DNA from: Candidatus Hydrogenedentota bacterium
GTDB lineage: Bacteria; Hydrogenedentota; Hydrogenedentia; Hydrogenedentales; SLHB01
Assembly (NCBI GenBank): GCA_903925285.1
Contig: CAIYET010000136.1
Location: forward strand, 1 to 39,867
Direction of reading: 5' to 3'
DNA length: 39,867 bases
In this document: positions 27,598 through 37,389 of the stretch, one piece after another
How the letters are laid out: every line of letters starts with the position of its first letter
Numbering within the stretch: the first letter of the stretch is position 1
The notes under the pieces: model-generated
Seen by the model: only the letters and a program-made list of their open reading frames with translations
Told to the model about the DNA's origin: nothing
Databases searched by the model: none
Program-made: the position numbers and the translations under genes

Positions 27598-28218
27598 ATG
27601 CACGCGGCGTTGCGTTACGAGACGGGGGTGTTCATCAACTGCCCCTTCGATTCGGATTATGCGAAACTCTTTCCCGCGCTTGCATTTGCGATTCGGGCGT
27701 GCGGTTTCGACCCTCGATGCGCACTCGAAGAGAGCGATTCCGGCGAATCACGTATCGAGAAGCTGTATCGGATCATAGGCGAATGCAGACTCGGCATTCA
27801 CGACATTTCACGAACGGAACTCAACCGGAAACGACTGCCCCGTTTCAACATGCCTCTCGAACTCGGCGTTTTCCTGGGTGCGAAACGGTTCGGCGACGCC
27901 CGGCAGAGAGATAAGCGTTGCCTTATACTCGATCGGAAACCCTATCGATTCCAACAATTCTGTTCCGATCTCGCGGGCAACGACCTGCGCGCTCACGACA
28001 ACAGCCCCCGGAAAGTTATCCTGCTGGTTCGCGACTGGCTTCGGGATTCCAAGAAAGATATCCTGCCGGGCGGCGAGGCGGTCTTCGAGCGCTATTGCGC
28101 ATTTCGCAAGGATTTGCCCCTCTTGTGCGCGCTGCATAGCCTCAACGAGGAGGCGCTGCCGTTCAACGATCTCGTCGCGCTCATCGATAAGTGGCTGGCG
28201 GCGTCCGGCCAAACATGA
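27598..28218 (+). CDS. TIR-like / nucleotide-binding-like protein
   Basis: ETGVFINCPFDSDYAKLFPALAFAIRACGFDPRCALEESDSGESRIEKLYRIIGECRLGIHDIS...LPRFNMPLELGVFLGAKRFG; ATG 11 nt after the preceding stop; ORF-track start at 27403 overlaps the upstream gene. Confidence 0.7.
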   Translation: MHAALRYETGVFINCPFDSDYAKLFPALAFAIRACGFDPRCALEESDSGESRIEKLYRIIGECRLGIHDISRTELNRKRLPRFNMPLELGVFLGAKRFGDARQRDKRCLILDRKPYRFQQFCSDLAGNDLRAHDNSPRKVILLVRDWLRDSKKDILPGGEAVFERYCAFRKDLPLLCALHSLNEEALPFNDLVALIDKWLAASGQT

Positions 28219-28240
28219 ACTTCCTGGCGTCGCAGGCCTA

Positions 28241-29248
28241 CTACGCCCGTAGCGCGTCGCGGGCGGTTTGGATGTAGCGCGAACCGTCGGCCCAGGTGGG
28301 ATCGCCTGCGAGGGCCTGTTCGAAGCAAGCGAGGGCTTGCGGCCATTGGCGTGCGTCGGCGTGAACTACGCCGAGATTGCGCCAGGCATCGGCGAGGCGC
28401 GGGTCGATCTTGACCGCCAGTTCGAAGGCGCGGCGCGCTTCGTCGCGGCGCTGCATGAGATACAAGGCCGAGCCAAGTTCTTTGAGCAAGGCCGCGTTCG
28501 ACGGTGCGTATTCGAGTGCCTCGCGAAATGCATTCGTCGCACCCGGATAGTCGCCAAGTTCAAGGTAGGCATTTCCCAACTCGGCATATGCGTTGGGATC
28601 GTCCGGCGCGTCCGCCACTTTTGCGAGACCGAGGCGCAAGTACATCTCCTGTTTCGCGCGGACCCGTTCCGGGGCTTTTGCAAAGGGATAATGGTGGATG
28701 GGGACGTCGCACAACAGGGCCGCGATACCCCGCGTTTCGAGCGACCGGTTGACCAGTTCGTGTACTTTGCCCTCGAATCGCGCCCCGGCGTGGTTGGGGA
28801 AGAGGCGCACTTTGACGCTGGGGTGCCATCCTGCGAAACCGCGCACAAGAGGGTCGTCTTTCGCACAGGGTTGGAATCCGGCCAATCCGGCTTGGTTTGT
28901 GTAGTTGCGCGTTACGAAACGATAGCAATGGCCGCCCGATCCGTCTGCCAGTGCGCGTACCGCACCCGTATCGGCGGCGGCGATCCGTTCATCGGCATCG
29001 ACAATCAGGATCCAATCGCACGTGTAGCCGTCGATCGAGGCGTTTCGTGCCGCAGAGAAATCGTCGTTCCAAGAAAAGTGGCCGACTTTGGCGCCATATC
29101 GGCGCGCGGTGGCAGGCGTATCGTCGCGAGACCCTGTGTCGACGAGATAGATCTCATCGATCCATCCGGCGAGCGATTGAAGGCATTCGGGCAATTGCTC
29201 CGCTTCGTCCTTCGCGATGATGGCCGCCGAAATAGTCTGGAACCCCAC
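28241..29248 (-). CDS. Family 2 glycosyltransferase with C-terminal TPR repeats
   Basis: ISAAIIAKDEAEQLPECLQSLAGWIDEIYLVDTGSRDDT; DWILIVDADERI; TPR units (NAYAELGNAYLELGDYPGATNAFREAL). Confidence 0.92.
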   Translation of the reverse strand: MGFQTISAAIIAKDEAEQLPECLQSLAGWIDEIYLVDTGSRDDTPATARRYGAKVGHFSWNDDFSAARNASIDGYTCDWILIVDADERIAAADTGAVRALADGSGGHCYRFVTRNYTNQAGLAGFQPCAKDDPLVRGFAGWHPSVKVRLFPNHAGARFEGKVHELVNRSLETRGIAALLCDVPIHHYPFAKAPERVRAKQEMYLRLGLAKVADAPDDPNAYAELGNAYLELGDYPGATNAFREALEYAPSNAALLKELGSALYLMQRRDEARRAFELAVKIDPRLADAWRNLGVVHADARQWPQALACFEQALAGDPTWADGSRYIQTARDALRA

Positions 29249-29602
29249 TCAGTAGTCGTCTCCTTCGACCGCAGTACGATCAAGCACCGCCGACTTGCCT
29301 GGTTTCGGCAGCGGCTGGCTTTGCGGCGCGCGTACCGCGCCTGCCGCGATGAGCGCGTAAAAGGTCTCCTCGTCCACCAAGTCGCCGCTCGTAACCAAGC
29401 GCGTGGAACCATTGACTGTCACGCCATACTGGCGAACCGATCCTCGACGGCGTTGGTAGACGCTGCCCTTCAGCATCATGTCGAAATCGATACGATACAA
29501 TTGCTGACGGTCGTGCGGCATTTGAACATCGGAAGCGCGTTGATTCGCGCCGTCGCTTTCGTCCCGCCGACCGCTGAATAGAAAACCAAGTAACCGCTTC
29601 AT
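29249..29602 (-). CDS. Hypothetical protein, probably co-transcribed with the GT2 gene
   Basis: 117-aa ORF abutting the downstream GT2 ORF on the same strand; no domain recognised. Confidence 0.6.
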   Translation of the reverse strand: MKRLLGFLFSGRRDESDGANQRASDVQMPHDRQQLYRIDFDMMLKGSVYQRRRGSVRQYGVTVNGSTRLVTSGDLVDEETFYALIAAGAVRAPQSQPLPKPGKSAVLDRTAVEGDDY

Positions 29603-29647
29603 TCGTATTGCTTAATCGCGGCCCTCCATGACCGCGTCCTTCTCATG

Positions 29648-30739
29648 TCATTGTACTGCGGGATTGGGTGCTTTGGGTGGATTGGCCTGCAGCGTCGTCG
29701 TGGTTTTTTTGCGCCCGTTGACCGCATCGAGCGCGTCCTTGGCGGCCTTCTTGAGCGCATCGCTGGCGCCCTTTTCGGCTAGTTCGGTCAGGATAGGCTC
29801 GGTGCTCGGATCGGCCATAAGGTTCAGCGCAGACAATGCCGCAAGCTTGCTGTCTTCGTCGAAATCCGGCGCGCGCAAGACATCCTGGAATATCGGCAAG
29901 CCGTCTCCAGTAGGTACCGATGCCAACAACATCAGGATGTCCTTTTTTTCTGCGGCGGTCGTGTCGGGCTTCGACCAGAGGTCGATGAGATCTTTGCGTC
30001 CCTCGGGTGCGCGCGTCGCCAAGGCGCGCACGGCCTGGAAACGCACTTGATGATCGGGGTCGTTCTTCAGTTGACTCAGGGCCTCGTCCACATTGCCCCC
30101 CAGCAACGTGGTCAATAGTTTCGTGGCACAGACGCGCGTGGTGAGATCGTTTTCCGGCTTGACCAACGGCAGCAAACGCGCCGCCGCGTCTTTGTCCAGC
30201 ACGCCCGAGAGACTGATGGCTGCCAGCGCCTTGGCGCGCGGGCTGGAAGCCTTATCCGCCAGCGTGTCGAATACAGGCTGAAGAGCATCCTGTCCAAACT
30301 CCGCCAGTTTCTTGACGACAGTAATTCCTTCCGCCAAGTTTGGCTTCTCGGCGCTAGTGGTCTTGGCCACATCCTGCCACATCGCCAAGGCTTCTTCCTT
30401 GGTCTTGGGAACAACAGGATCGTCCGTGGAAGCGGACGGCTCCGCAACGACTGGGGCAGCAAGCGCGATGGTCGTCGCAGCAGGCTCCGCTGGCACCGGC
30501 GCAGGCGCAGGCACGGGCGCAGGTGCAGCAGGCGGCGCAGGCGCAGGCGCGGCAGGCGCTGATACGGCCAGTGGCGCGGGTGCGGGTATGGGCGCAGGCG
30601 CTACGGATGTGGGGGGCGGGGCGGCTTGTGCCGGAGGCGGCGTCTGGGGCGCGGGCGTCGGCGCCCAACATCCCGCGAGACTTATCGCTACGACCAGCAC
30701 GGCCACACTGACAAGCAGAACACGGCTCATCTTACGCAT
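29648..30739 (-). CDS. HEAT-repeat-like lipoprotein with Pro/Ala-rich linker
   Basis: MRKMSRVLLVSVAVLVVAISLAGC lipobox; APAPIPAPAPLAVSAPAAPAPAPPAAPAPVPAPAPVPAEP linker; HEAT-like helical repeats. Confidence 0.75.
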   Translation of the reverse strand: MRKMSRVLLVSVAVLVVAISLAGCWAPTPAPQTPPPAQAAPPPTSVAPAPIPAPAPLAVSAPAAPAPAPPAAPAPVPAPAPVPAEPAATTIALAAPVVAEPSASTDDPVVPKTKEEALAMWQDVAKTTSAEKPNLAEGITVVKKLAEFGQDALQPVFDTLADKASSPRAKALAAISLSGVLDKDAAARLLPLVKPENDLTTRVCATKLLTTLLGGNVDEALSQLKNDPDHQVRFQAVRALATRAPEGRKDLIDLWSKPDTTAAEKKDILMLLASVPTGDGLPIFQDVLRAPDFDEDSKLAALSALNLMADPSTEPILTELAEKGASDALKKAAKDALDAVNGRKKTTTTLQANPPKAPNPAVQ

Positions 30740-30836
30740 AGAGCATCTCCCTTCCAGACGAAACGTCAAGACCACAGCATGTCTTAATCTTCATGTCTTC
30801 ACAACACGAGTATAGCATATCCCAATTCGGCAAAGT

Positions 30837-32114
30837 CTAGCCGCGCTTCGCCAGAACGTCCTTTTCATATTGCCGGACGTCGTCCAGCCACGCTACTCCC
30901 GTCGGCACGCCCTGTTTCCGGCAATAATAATCCCATATCGCGCCGAACGGCATTGTCTTCAATTCTTCGAGCAACGCCAGCCGCCCCGTGTAGTCGCCCG
31001 CCCGCTCGACTTGCTTAAGCAGGTCCGTCGGTTCGAGCAACGCAATCAGTAGGGCCTTCATCATCGCGCGCGTGCCCGTGACCCATGCGGCGATCCGGTT
31101 GATGCTCGCATCGAAGAAATCCAGCCCGATATGCACGCGGTTCAAGAAACCGTGGCGCACCAATTCCTCCGCGATGGCACGCAACTCATCCGAGAGTATA
31201 ACGACGTGATCGCTGTCCCAGCGGACACCCCGGCTGACGTGCAACAACAGTTCGTCCACATACAGAAGAATCGACGAGATCTTGTCTGCGATACCTTCCG
31301 TCGGATGGAAATGGCCCGCATCGAGTGTAAGCAGGACGCCTTTTTCGACCGCGTAGCCAAGGTAGAACTCATGTGAACCAGCCACGTAACTCTCCGAACC
31401 GATGCCGAAAAGTTTGCTTTCGACGGCATCGAGATTGAACTTCGGGTCGATGGGATTCGCGAAGATCGCATCGAGCGATTGGCGCAGTAACTCGCGCGGC
31501 GTCTTCCGGTCCACGGGGATATCCTTGAACCCGTCCGGGATCCAGATATTGGTGACGCACGGCGTACCCAACGCGCGCCCGACCGCTTCGCCTATGACCC
31601 GGCATGCGATGCAGTGGTCGACCCAGAACGACCGGATGCCCGCGTCGTAGTTCGACAACGTGAATCCGCTGTCTGCCTTCGGATGGCCGAAACAGGTCGG
31701 ATTGAAGTCCATGCCCAAGTTGCGCGACTTCGCCCAATCGATCCAGCCCGCGAAATGCTTCGGCTCCAACGCGTCGCGCTCGACCTTCGCGCCACCTGTC
31801 TCGGCGTACATCGCATGAAGGTTAATCCGCTTCTTGCCGGGAATCAGGCTCGCCGCCTTCTCGAAGTCCCTGCGCAACTCATCGGGCGTCCGCGCCTTAC
31901 CGGGATAATTGCCCGTCGCCTGAATGCCGCCGCCGGAAAGCGCGTCGATATTCTCGAACCCACCTACATCGTCACCTTGCCAGCAATGCAATGAAACTGG
32001 GACGCCCGAAAGCACCTCCATCGCCGTAGCGACGTCAACGCCAAACGCCGCGTAAGCGTCCTTCGCATGCAGATACCCCGCCTCGATATGCTTATCGCTC
32101 ATTTGCGCCGCCAT
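30837..32114 (-). CDS. rhaA: L-rhamnose isomerase
   Basis: [79 protein letters not shown]; start set to 32114. Confidence 0.96.
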   Translation of the reverse strand: MAAQMSDKHIEAGYLHAKDAYAAFGVDVATAMEVLSGVPVSLHCWQGDDVGGFENIDALSGGGIQATGNYPGKARTPDELRRDFEKAASLIPGKKRINLHAMYAETGGAKVERDALEPKHFAGWIDWAKSRNLGMDFNPTCFGHPKADSGFTLSNYDAGIRSFWVDHCIACRVIGEAVGRALGTPCVTNIWIPDGFKDIPVDRKTPRELLRQSLDAIFANPIDPKFNLDAVESKLFGIGSESYVAGSHEFYLGYAVEKGVLLTLDAGHFHPTEGIADKISSILLYVDELLLHVSRGVRWDSDHVVILSDELRAIAEELVRHGFLNRVHIGLDFFDASINRIAAWVTGTRAMMKALLIALLEPTDLLKQVERAGDYTGRLALLEELKTMPFGAIWDYYCRKQGVPTGVAWLDDVRQYEKDVLAKRG

Positions 32115-32260
32115 GTCGAATCTCCAACCGTCCGAAAACACGTTGCCAACATTTCGCCCGGGATTATACCGGATTTCAATCGTTCCGCAGTAACACGACG
32201 TTTCCAACGTCGCGTTACCTCAGAACACGCTACGTGCATCAGGTTATCAATACACCGTAC

Positions 32261-34117
32261 TTACTTCTCGTGCAGGTTCTTCAATGCCTCGGCAGCGCGC
32301 GCGTTTCCCGGATCGCGGCGCAACGCCTGGTTGTAGGCTTCGCGTGCATCTGCGGGCTTGCCGAGTTGGGTGTACACGTAGCCGATGTTGCACCACGGCG
32401 GATCGTTCGGTTCGAGCGCGAGCGCGCGCCGGTATTGCGCCAGCGCCGCCTCGAATTGACCCGACATGGCGAACGCGCTGCCGAGATTGTTGTACCCGCC
32501 CGCTCGATTCGGATCGAGTTTGAGCGTTTCCTGGAAGGCCTTTACGGCCTCGTCATATCGTTTCAACCGCGCAAGGGCGATCCCGAGGTTGTACTGCGTA
32601 TCGGGCAGGTTGGCGTCCATTTTCAGCGCCTTGCGGTAAGACGCGACCGCGTCCTCGACTCGGCCCAAGCCCATGTATGCGTTGCCGAGATTGTAATGCA
32701 GCGTCGCGTCGTTGGGATCGAGTGCCACGGCGCGGCTGCAATGTTCGACGGCCTTGTCGTATTGCTTGCGCTCATCGGCATAGGCGACGCCAAGCCCTTT
32801 GTGCGCGCGGTAGTTGTCCGGCTCGACGAGCAACGAATGTTCGAACATGACGATCGTGTCGCGCCACGTTCTCGTCTGAACATAGGTCCGCACGCCCAGC
32901 GCCACGAGGATCGCAAACGCCACGCAGGCCGCGATGCGGGCGTGTTGGCGTATCGACGGCAGCAACAGCCACGTGACCGCAACGAAGACGCCAATATGCG
33001 GGATGTAGGTGTAACGGTCCGCGAGGGCTTGATCGCCGACTTGGACGATGCCGATCACGGGCACAAGCGTGCCCAGGTACCAAAGCCAACCCACGATCGC
33101 GTACGGATGCCGCCGCCAATACGCAACGGCCGCCGCCGTGATCGCGATCAGCACCGCCGAGGCCAGGAACGGCTGCCACAGCGGAATGGCCGCGCGCAGA
33201 TGCGGATAGAACACGCCCAAGTGCGCCGGCCACGCGGTCATAACGAGGTAACGCACGTATGCAACCGGCACGTTGGCGAGCCGGGCCCAAACGGGGATCG
33301 CGTCGATGGTCACGACGCCGCCGCCGGAGCGTTGCACGAGGAACGTGATTAGGCTCGATGCGGCAGCGAGTGCGAAGAGCGGAACTTTTTCGAGAAGGAG
33401 GCGAAAGAAGGAAGAAGGTGTGGCGGACCGCACTTCGTACCGCCGTAACGGCCAGTAGTCGAGCAGAAGCAACGCGGCGGGCAAGGTCACAAGCATTGGT
33501 TTCGCAGTCAATCCGAGCGCAAACAACACGGCGGTCAGCGTCATTCGCAAAACGACGGGACGCCGCACATACCACGTGTACGCGGCCATCGTCAGGATCC
33601 AGAGGCATCCGCTCAACACGTCTTTGCGCTCGGAAATCCATGCGACCGATTCGACATGCAACGGGTGCAGCGCGAACAGCGCCGCCACCCACGCGCTCGC
33701 CCACATCTCCTTGGTCATGGCGCGCAATACGAGAAACAACAGCGCACCGTTCAACGCATGGAAGAGCGCGTTGACGATGTGATGCGCGCCGGGGCGCGCG
33801 CCGAACAGCGACACGTCCAGTTGCAGCGATATCCACGTCAACGGATGCCAGTTGCACACCGCGTCCGTCGTCAGCGCCCACCGTAGGCCCGCCCCGGTCA
33901 ATCCCGAAAGAACCTGCGGATTGCGGTAGACATACGCGCCGTCATCGAAGTTCACAAAGTCGAACCACGCCGTCTGGACGTACGGCGCCAGCCCAACTGC
34001 AAACAGCGCCACGCACAGCGCCGCAATCGGCCACGGATTCGTCTTTGCTACAGACTGCACAGGCGCCGTAGGCGGGGCTTGTTTCGCTGGTTTCGTTTTT
34101 GCGGGTTTTCGCGCCAT
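32261..34117 (-). CDS. TMTC-like TPR membrane protein (paralog 1)
   Basis: FDDGAYVYRNPQVLSGLTGAGLRWALTT...NWHPLTWISLQLDVSLFG..PGAHHIVNALFHALN; C-terminal TPRs. Confidence 0.88.
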   Translation of the reverse strand: MARKPAKTKPAKQAPPTAPVQSVAKTNPWPIAALCVALFAVGLAPYVQTAWFDFVNFDDGAYVYRNPQVLSGLTGAGLRWALTTDAVCNWHPLTWISLQLDVSLFGARPGAHHIVNALFHALNGALLFLVLRAMTKEMWASAWVAALFALHPLHVESVAWISERKDVLSGCLWILTMAAYTWYVRRPVVLRMTLTAVLFALGLTAKPMLVTLPAALLLLDYWPLRRYEVRSATPSSFFRLLLEKVPLFALAAASSLITFLVQRSGGGVVTIDAIPVWARLANVPVAYVRYLVMTAWPAHLGVFYPHLRAAIPLWQPFLASAVLIAITAAAVAYWRRHPYAIVGWLWYLGTLVPVIGIVQVGDQALADRYTYIPHIGVFVAVTWLLLPSIRQHARIAACVAFAILVALGVRTYVQTRTWRDTIVMFEHSLLVEPDNYRAHKGLGVAYADERKQYDKAVEHCSRAVALDPNDATLHYNLGNAYMGLGRVEDAVASYRKALKMDANLPDTQYNLGIALARLKRYDEAVKAFQETLKLDPNRAGGYNNLGSAFAMSGQFEAALAQYRRALALEPNDPPWCNIGYVYTQLGKPADAREAYNQALRRDPGNARAAEALKNLHEK

Positions 34118-34210
34118 GCTCATCCTCAAACAGCCATTCTAAATTCTGACTCATCCTAATTTAGTGTACTTCTCCTTCGCTTTTACGGAAAATTATCATT
34201 TCGATTCGGT

Positions 34211-34424
34211 TTCCCCGAAGGGGAAGAACATGAATAGCCGTGGGTGGCAACCCACGGATACAAAACCGACATCCATCGACCCTGAAGGGGGCGCACTATG
34301 TCAATATTATTGTTAATAAAGGTCGACATCGTGCTCCTTGTGCGACCCCTTCAGGGTCGGTGGTTAAGCATTTGTACCCGTGGGTTGCCACCCACGGCTA
34401 TTCTTGTTCTTCCCCTCCGGGGAA
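34211..34424. repeat. 214-bp nested palindrome (MITE/REP-like)
   Basis: 47-nt outer arms 34211-34257 and 34378-34424 with 2 mismatches; inner inverted repeat CGACCCTGAAGGGG / CCCCTTCAGGGTCG; TGCGTTGACG follows. Confidence 0.9.
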
Positions 34425-34497
34425 ATTGCGTTGACGCGATAACTTTCCAAAAGCGTGGAGCTCTGATAAAGTACGCCAAATCCGGATGAGCCCCAAG

Positions 34498-36765
34498 CTA
34501 TCGTTTCTTGCCGAGATAACTGTCGATGTTCTTCAACGCTTCGTTGGCGCGCGCGTTGCCCGGCTCGAGCGCAAGCGCTTTGAGGAACGGGTCCCGCGCG
34601 GCATCGGGCTTGTTTTGCCGGGCGAGCGAGAATCCCAAACCGATCCACGCCTCGATACTACGCGAGTTCAACGCCGCCGCCTTCCCGTATGCGTCCCCGG
34701 CCGGGGCCAGCTCGCCGAGTTCAGTCAACGCATGACCCAGATTAAGATATGCATCGCTGTTGTTCGGCTGACGCCGCGCCGATTCGCGAAACTGTTCGGC
34801 GGCCTCGCGCAGCCGCCCTTGTACCGCGAACGCGTTGCCAAGATTGACCCGTGCGTCGCTGAAATCGGGATTCAGTTTCAGCGCTTCCTCGTAATACGCC
34901 GCAGCCTCCGCATACTTCTTCGAGTCGGCCAACGCATTGCCCTGCTTGAAATATTCGTCCGCGTTGGCCAGTTTCGGCACGGCAACCGCCGGACGCCGCG
35001 TCGCCTCCTCCTTTTCGAGCGATTCCGCGAGGTTGCGCGCGGGCGCGTGACGCGGACTAATCCGAACGGCATCGCGCGCGTGGCGCAACGCCTCATCGAA
35101 GCGGTTCAGCCGTTGCAGCGTCAGTGCGAGGTTGTACTGGGCGTCCGCGTCTTCGGGATGAATCTCGACCGCTTTACTATAATGGCTGGCGGCCTCCTCC
35201 ATCTTGCCGAGCGAGAAATAGGCCACGCCTAGATCGTTCTCGATATCGCCGTGATTCGGGTGGCCCGCTGCGAATTGAAGCGCCTGCTCGTACTCCTTGA
35301 TGGCCGCCTCGCATTCGTTTTTCTCGTAATAAATAAGGCCAATATAAATTCGCGCGGCAACATAACTGTTGCGGAGCTTCACGGCTTCCTGGAAATGCGT
35401 CAACGCCTCGTCGTTACGACCCGCCCGCTTCAAGGCTATCCCGAGATTGTAATGCACGAAATCGTTGTTGCTCGTGGCGCGCAACGCTTGCTCGAACAAC
35501 GCGATGTTGTCGCGCCAACACGCCGTTGTCGCAAACGCGCAGACCGCATACGCAACGACGACCGCGACACCCAGCGCAACCGGCCCGAACGCCGGCAACC
35601 ACTTCGCGCGCGTTCGGAGCCACGCCGCGAAATCGTGCGCGCCCCACACGGCCATCACGAACAGTCCAACAATCGGCAGATACATGTAGCGATCCGCGAT
35701 GGATTGAGAACCGACCTGGACGATCCCGATGACCGGCACTAACGTGCCCAGGAACCATAGCCAGCCCACGGCAAGGTAACGCTTCTCGCGGGCGCCGCGC
35801 CAGACCAACGCCGATACGACCAAAAGCGCAAGCGCCGCCGCCAAGATGCTCCACCACCGCATCTCCGCGCCAAGGTGTGGGTAGTACACAGCCAGGTTCG
35901 ACGGCCAGACGGCCTTCGATGCATAACGCAGATACGCCACGAAGACATTGCCCAACCGTTGGAATGGCGGTAGCGCCTCGAGCGTCCGCATCGCACCGCC
36001 ACGCTGTTGCACGACGAACGTGATCACGCTCGACGCGAGCGACAACGCGAACAACGGCAGCTTTTCGAGAATAGGCCGCCAGAAACGCATACTGGGTGAC
36101 GACCGTAAAGCGGCCTTTCCCTGCTTCTTGCCTCCTCGTGGAGCCGACTCCGCGACATCGAAACGCCCGAGCGGCCAATAATCCAGCAGCAGGAGCACGC
36201 ACGGAAGCGTGACGACCATCGGCTTCGCAGTCAGACCCAGCAAGAAGAAACCCGCGACGAGCAAATACCGGAGCACCCCGGGCTTGCGCGTGTACCAAAC
36301 GTACCCCCCCATCGCGGCGATCCAAAAAAACGCGCTCAACACGTCTTTGCGCTCGGCAATCCACGCGACCGACTCGACGTGCAACGGGTGTACCGCGAAC
36401 AACGCCGCCAACAGAAGACTCCGCTCCGTCGCACCCGTCATCGCGCGAAAGACTAGGAACAACAGCACGGAATTGATCGCGTGGAAAAGCACGTTGACCA
36501 TGTGATGGTAGCCAACGTTCATGCCGAAGATCTGGCAATCCAACATGTGCGAGAGCCACGTCAGCGGATGCCAGTTCGCAACCGCACCCGTCGTCATCGC
36601 CCACGCAAAACCCGGCCACGTCAGCCCATCCTGCACGCGGAGGTTCTTTACAACGTAGTCGTCGTCATCGAGCACCGAGAAACCGTGGCGCGCGGTTTGC
36701 GCGTAAATGCCGAAAACAAGCGCCGCCAGCAAAAGGCTGAACAGCACCAAACGCCACATCCGCAT
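34498..36765 (-). CDS. TMTC-like TPR membrane protein (paralog 2)
   Basis: LDDDDYVVKNLRVQDGLTWPGFAWAMTTGAVANWHPLTWLSHMLDCQIFGMNVGYHHMVNVLFHAIN; C-terminal TPRs; start set to 36765. Confidence 0.88.
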   Translation of the reverse strand: MRMWRLVLFSLLLAALVFGIYAQTARHGFSVLDDDDYVVKNLRVQDGLTWPGFAWAMTTGAVANWHPLTWLSHMLDCQIFGMNVGYHHMVNVLFHAINSVLLFLVFRAMTGATERSLLLAALFAVHPLHVESVAWIAERKDVLSAFFWIAAMGGYVWYTRKPGVLRYLLVAGFFLLGLTAKPMVVTLPCVLLLLDYWPLGRFDVAESAPRGGKKQGKAALRSSPSMRFWRPILEKLPLFALSLASSVITFVVQQRGGAMRTLEALPPFQRLGNVFVAYLRYASKAVWPSNLAVYYPHLGAEMRWWSILAAALALLVVSALVWRGAREKRYLAVGWLWFLGTLVPVIGIVQVGSQSIADRYMYLPIVGLFVMAVWGAHDFAAWLRTRAKWLPAFGPVALGVAVVVAYAVCAFATTACWRDNIALFEQALRATSNNDFVHYNLGIALKRAGRNDEALTHFQEAVKLRNSYVAARIYIGLIYYEKNECEAAIKEYEQALQFAAGHPNHGDIENDLGVAYFSLGKMEEAASHYSKAVEIHPEDADAQYNLALTLQRLNRFDEALRHARDAVRISPRHAPARNLAESLEKEEATRRPAVAVPKLANADEYFKQGNALADSKKYAEAAAYYEEALKLNPDFSDARVNLGNAFAVQGRLREAAEQFRESARRQPNNSDAYLNLGHALTELGELAPAGDAYGKAAALNSRSIEAWIGLGFSLARQNKPDAARDPFLKALALEPGNARANEALKNIDSYLGKKR

Positions 36766-36904
36766 GCTCGGGTTTGCGCTTTCCACAAAACATCCTGTAC
36801 CGTCTCGAAAAATGCGGACTGTGCCAAGCAAGCACCGTCCGCAAGTCAGACAAGACTAATCACCATTTCTTCGTTTCTCGAACCCGCCAAGTATCCGGCG
36901 TCGC

Positions 36905-37225
36905 ATGGGGAATGTCAAGCAGAAGATCGATGCGACAGATCGGTTGGCAGGCGAGGTCGCACATGACTTCAACAAACCGCTACCCAAAATGGAGATTCCG
37001 TGTGGAACGGAAACAATCTTGTTCGCCGAAGACGAACAGTTGCTTCGCAATCTGGGCAAACAGATCCGCCCCAGCGGCGGATATCGGATACTGGCCACCA
37101 AAGACGGGCATGAGGCGTTTGGCCTTTATCCCAATAGGGCTATCCGCTTGACTCCGGCAACCACAACATGCCGTGTGTGTGACTCACAGAGGCAGGCGGA
37201 GAACCCTCGGTTACCTTGGAGTTGA
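36905..37225 (+). pseudogene. Remnant of hybrid sensor histidine kinase (H-box joined to partial receiver domain)
   Basis: ATDRLAGEVAHDFNKPL resembles the HisKA RLAGGVAHDFNNLL box; GTETILFAEDEQLLRNLGKQI..GYRILATKDGHEAF resembles a receiver start; ATPase domain absent, receiver breaks off. Confidence 0.7.
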
Positions 37226-37373
37226 TTTGCTGCTGCGAGACACCGCAAGGCCGTTGCTTCCGCGCATTAACCGGGATAGGACTGACGGTGGATCGTAACC
37301 CTTCTCCTCCGACCAGAGGCTGATGCTGTCCCTGAGAGTCGCATTGGCACGCGAATAACTGCCCCTGGTTCAT
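37140..37373 (-). CDS. Doubtful small ORF (77 aa) downstream of the C39-like gene
   Basis: MNQGQLFACQCDSQGQHQPLVGGEGLRST...; ATG at 37373, 16 nt after the stop of the 546-aa gene; weak RBS spacing, overlaps the kinase remnant on the other strand. Confidence 0.25.
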   Translation of the reverse strand: MNQGQLFACQCDSQGQHQPLVGGEGLRSTVSPIPVNARKQRPCGVSQQQINSKVTEGSPPASVSHTHGMLWLPESSG

Positions 37374-37389
37374 CCTCTGGTTACCCTGT

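Noticed and set aside
30480-30640. Repetitive GC-rich stretch as a DNA repeat element
   Set aside because: Encodes the Pro/Ala linker of the HEAT-like lipoprotein; explained by protein low complexity
32234-33352. 372-aa plus-strand ORF
   Set aside because: Antisense to TPR paralog 1
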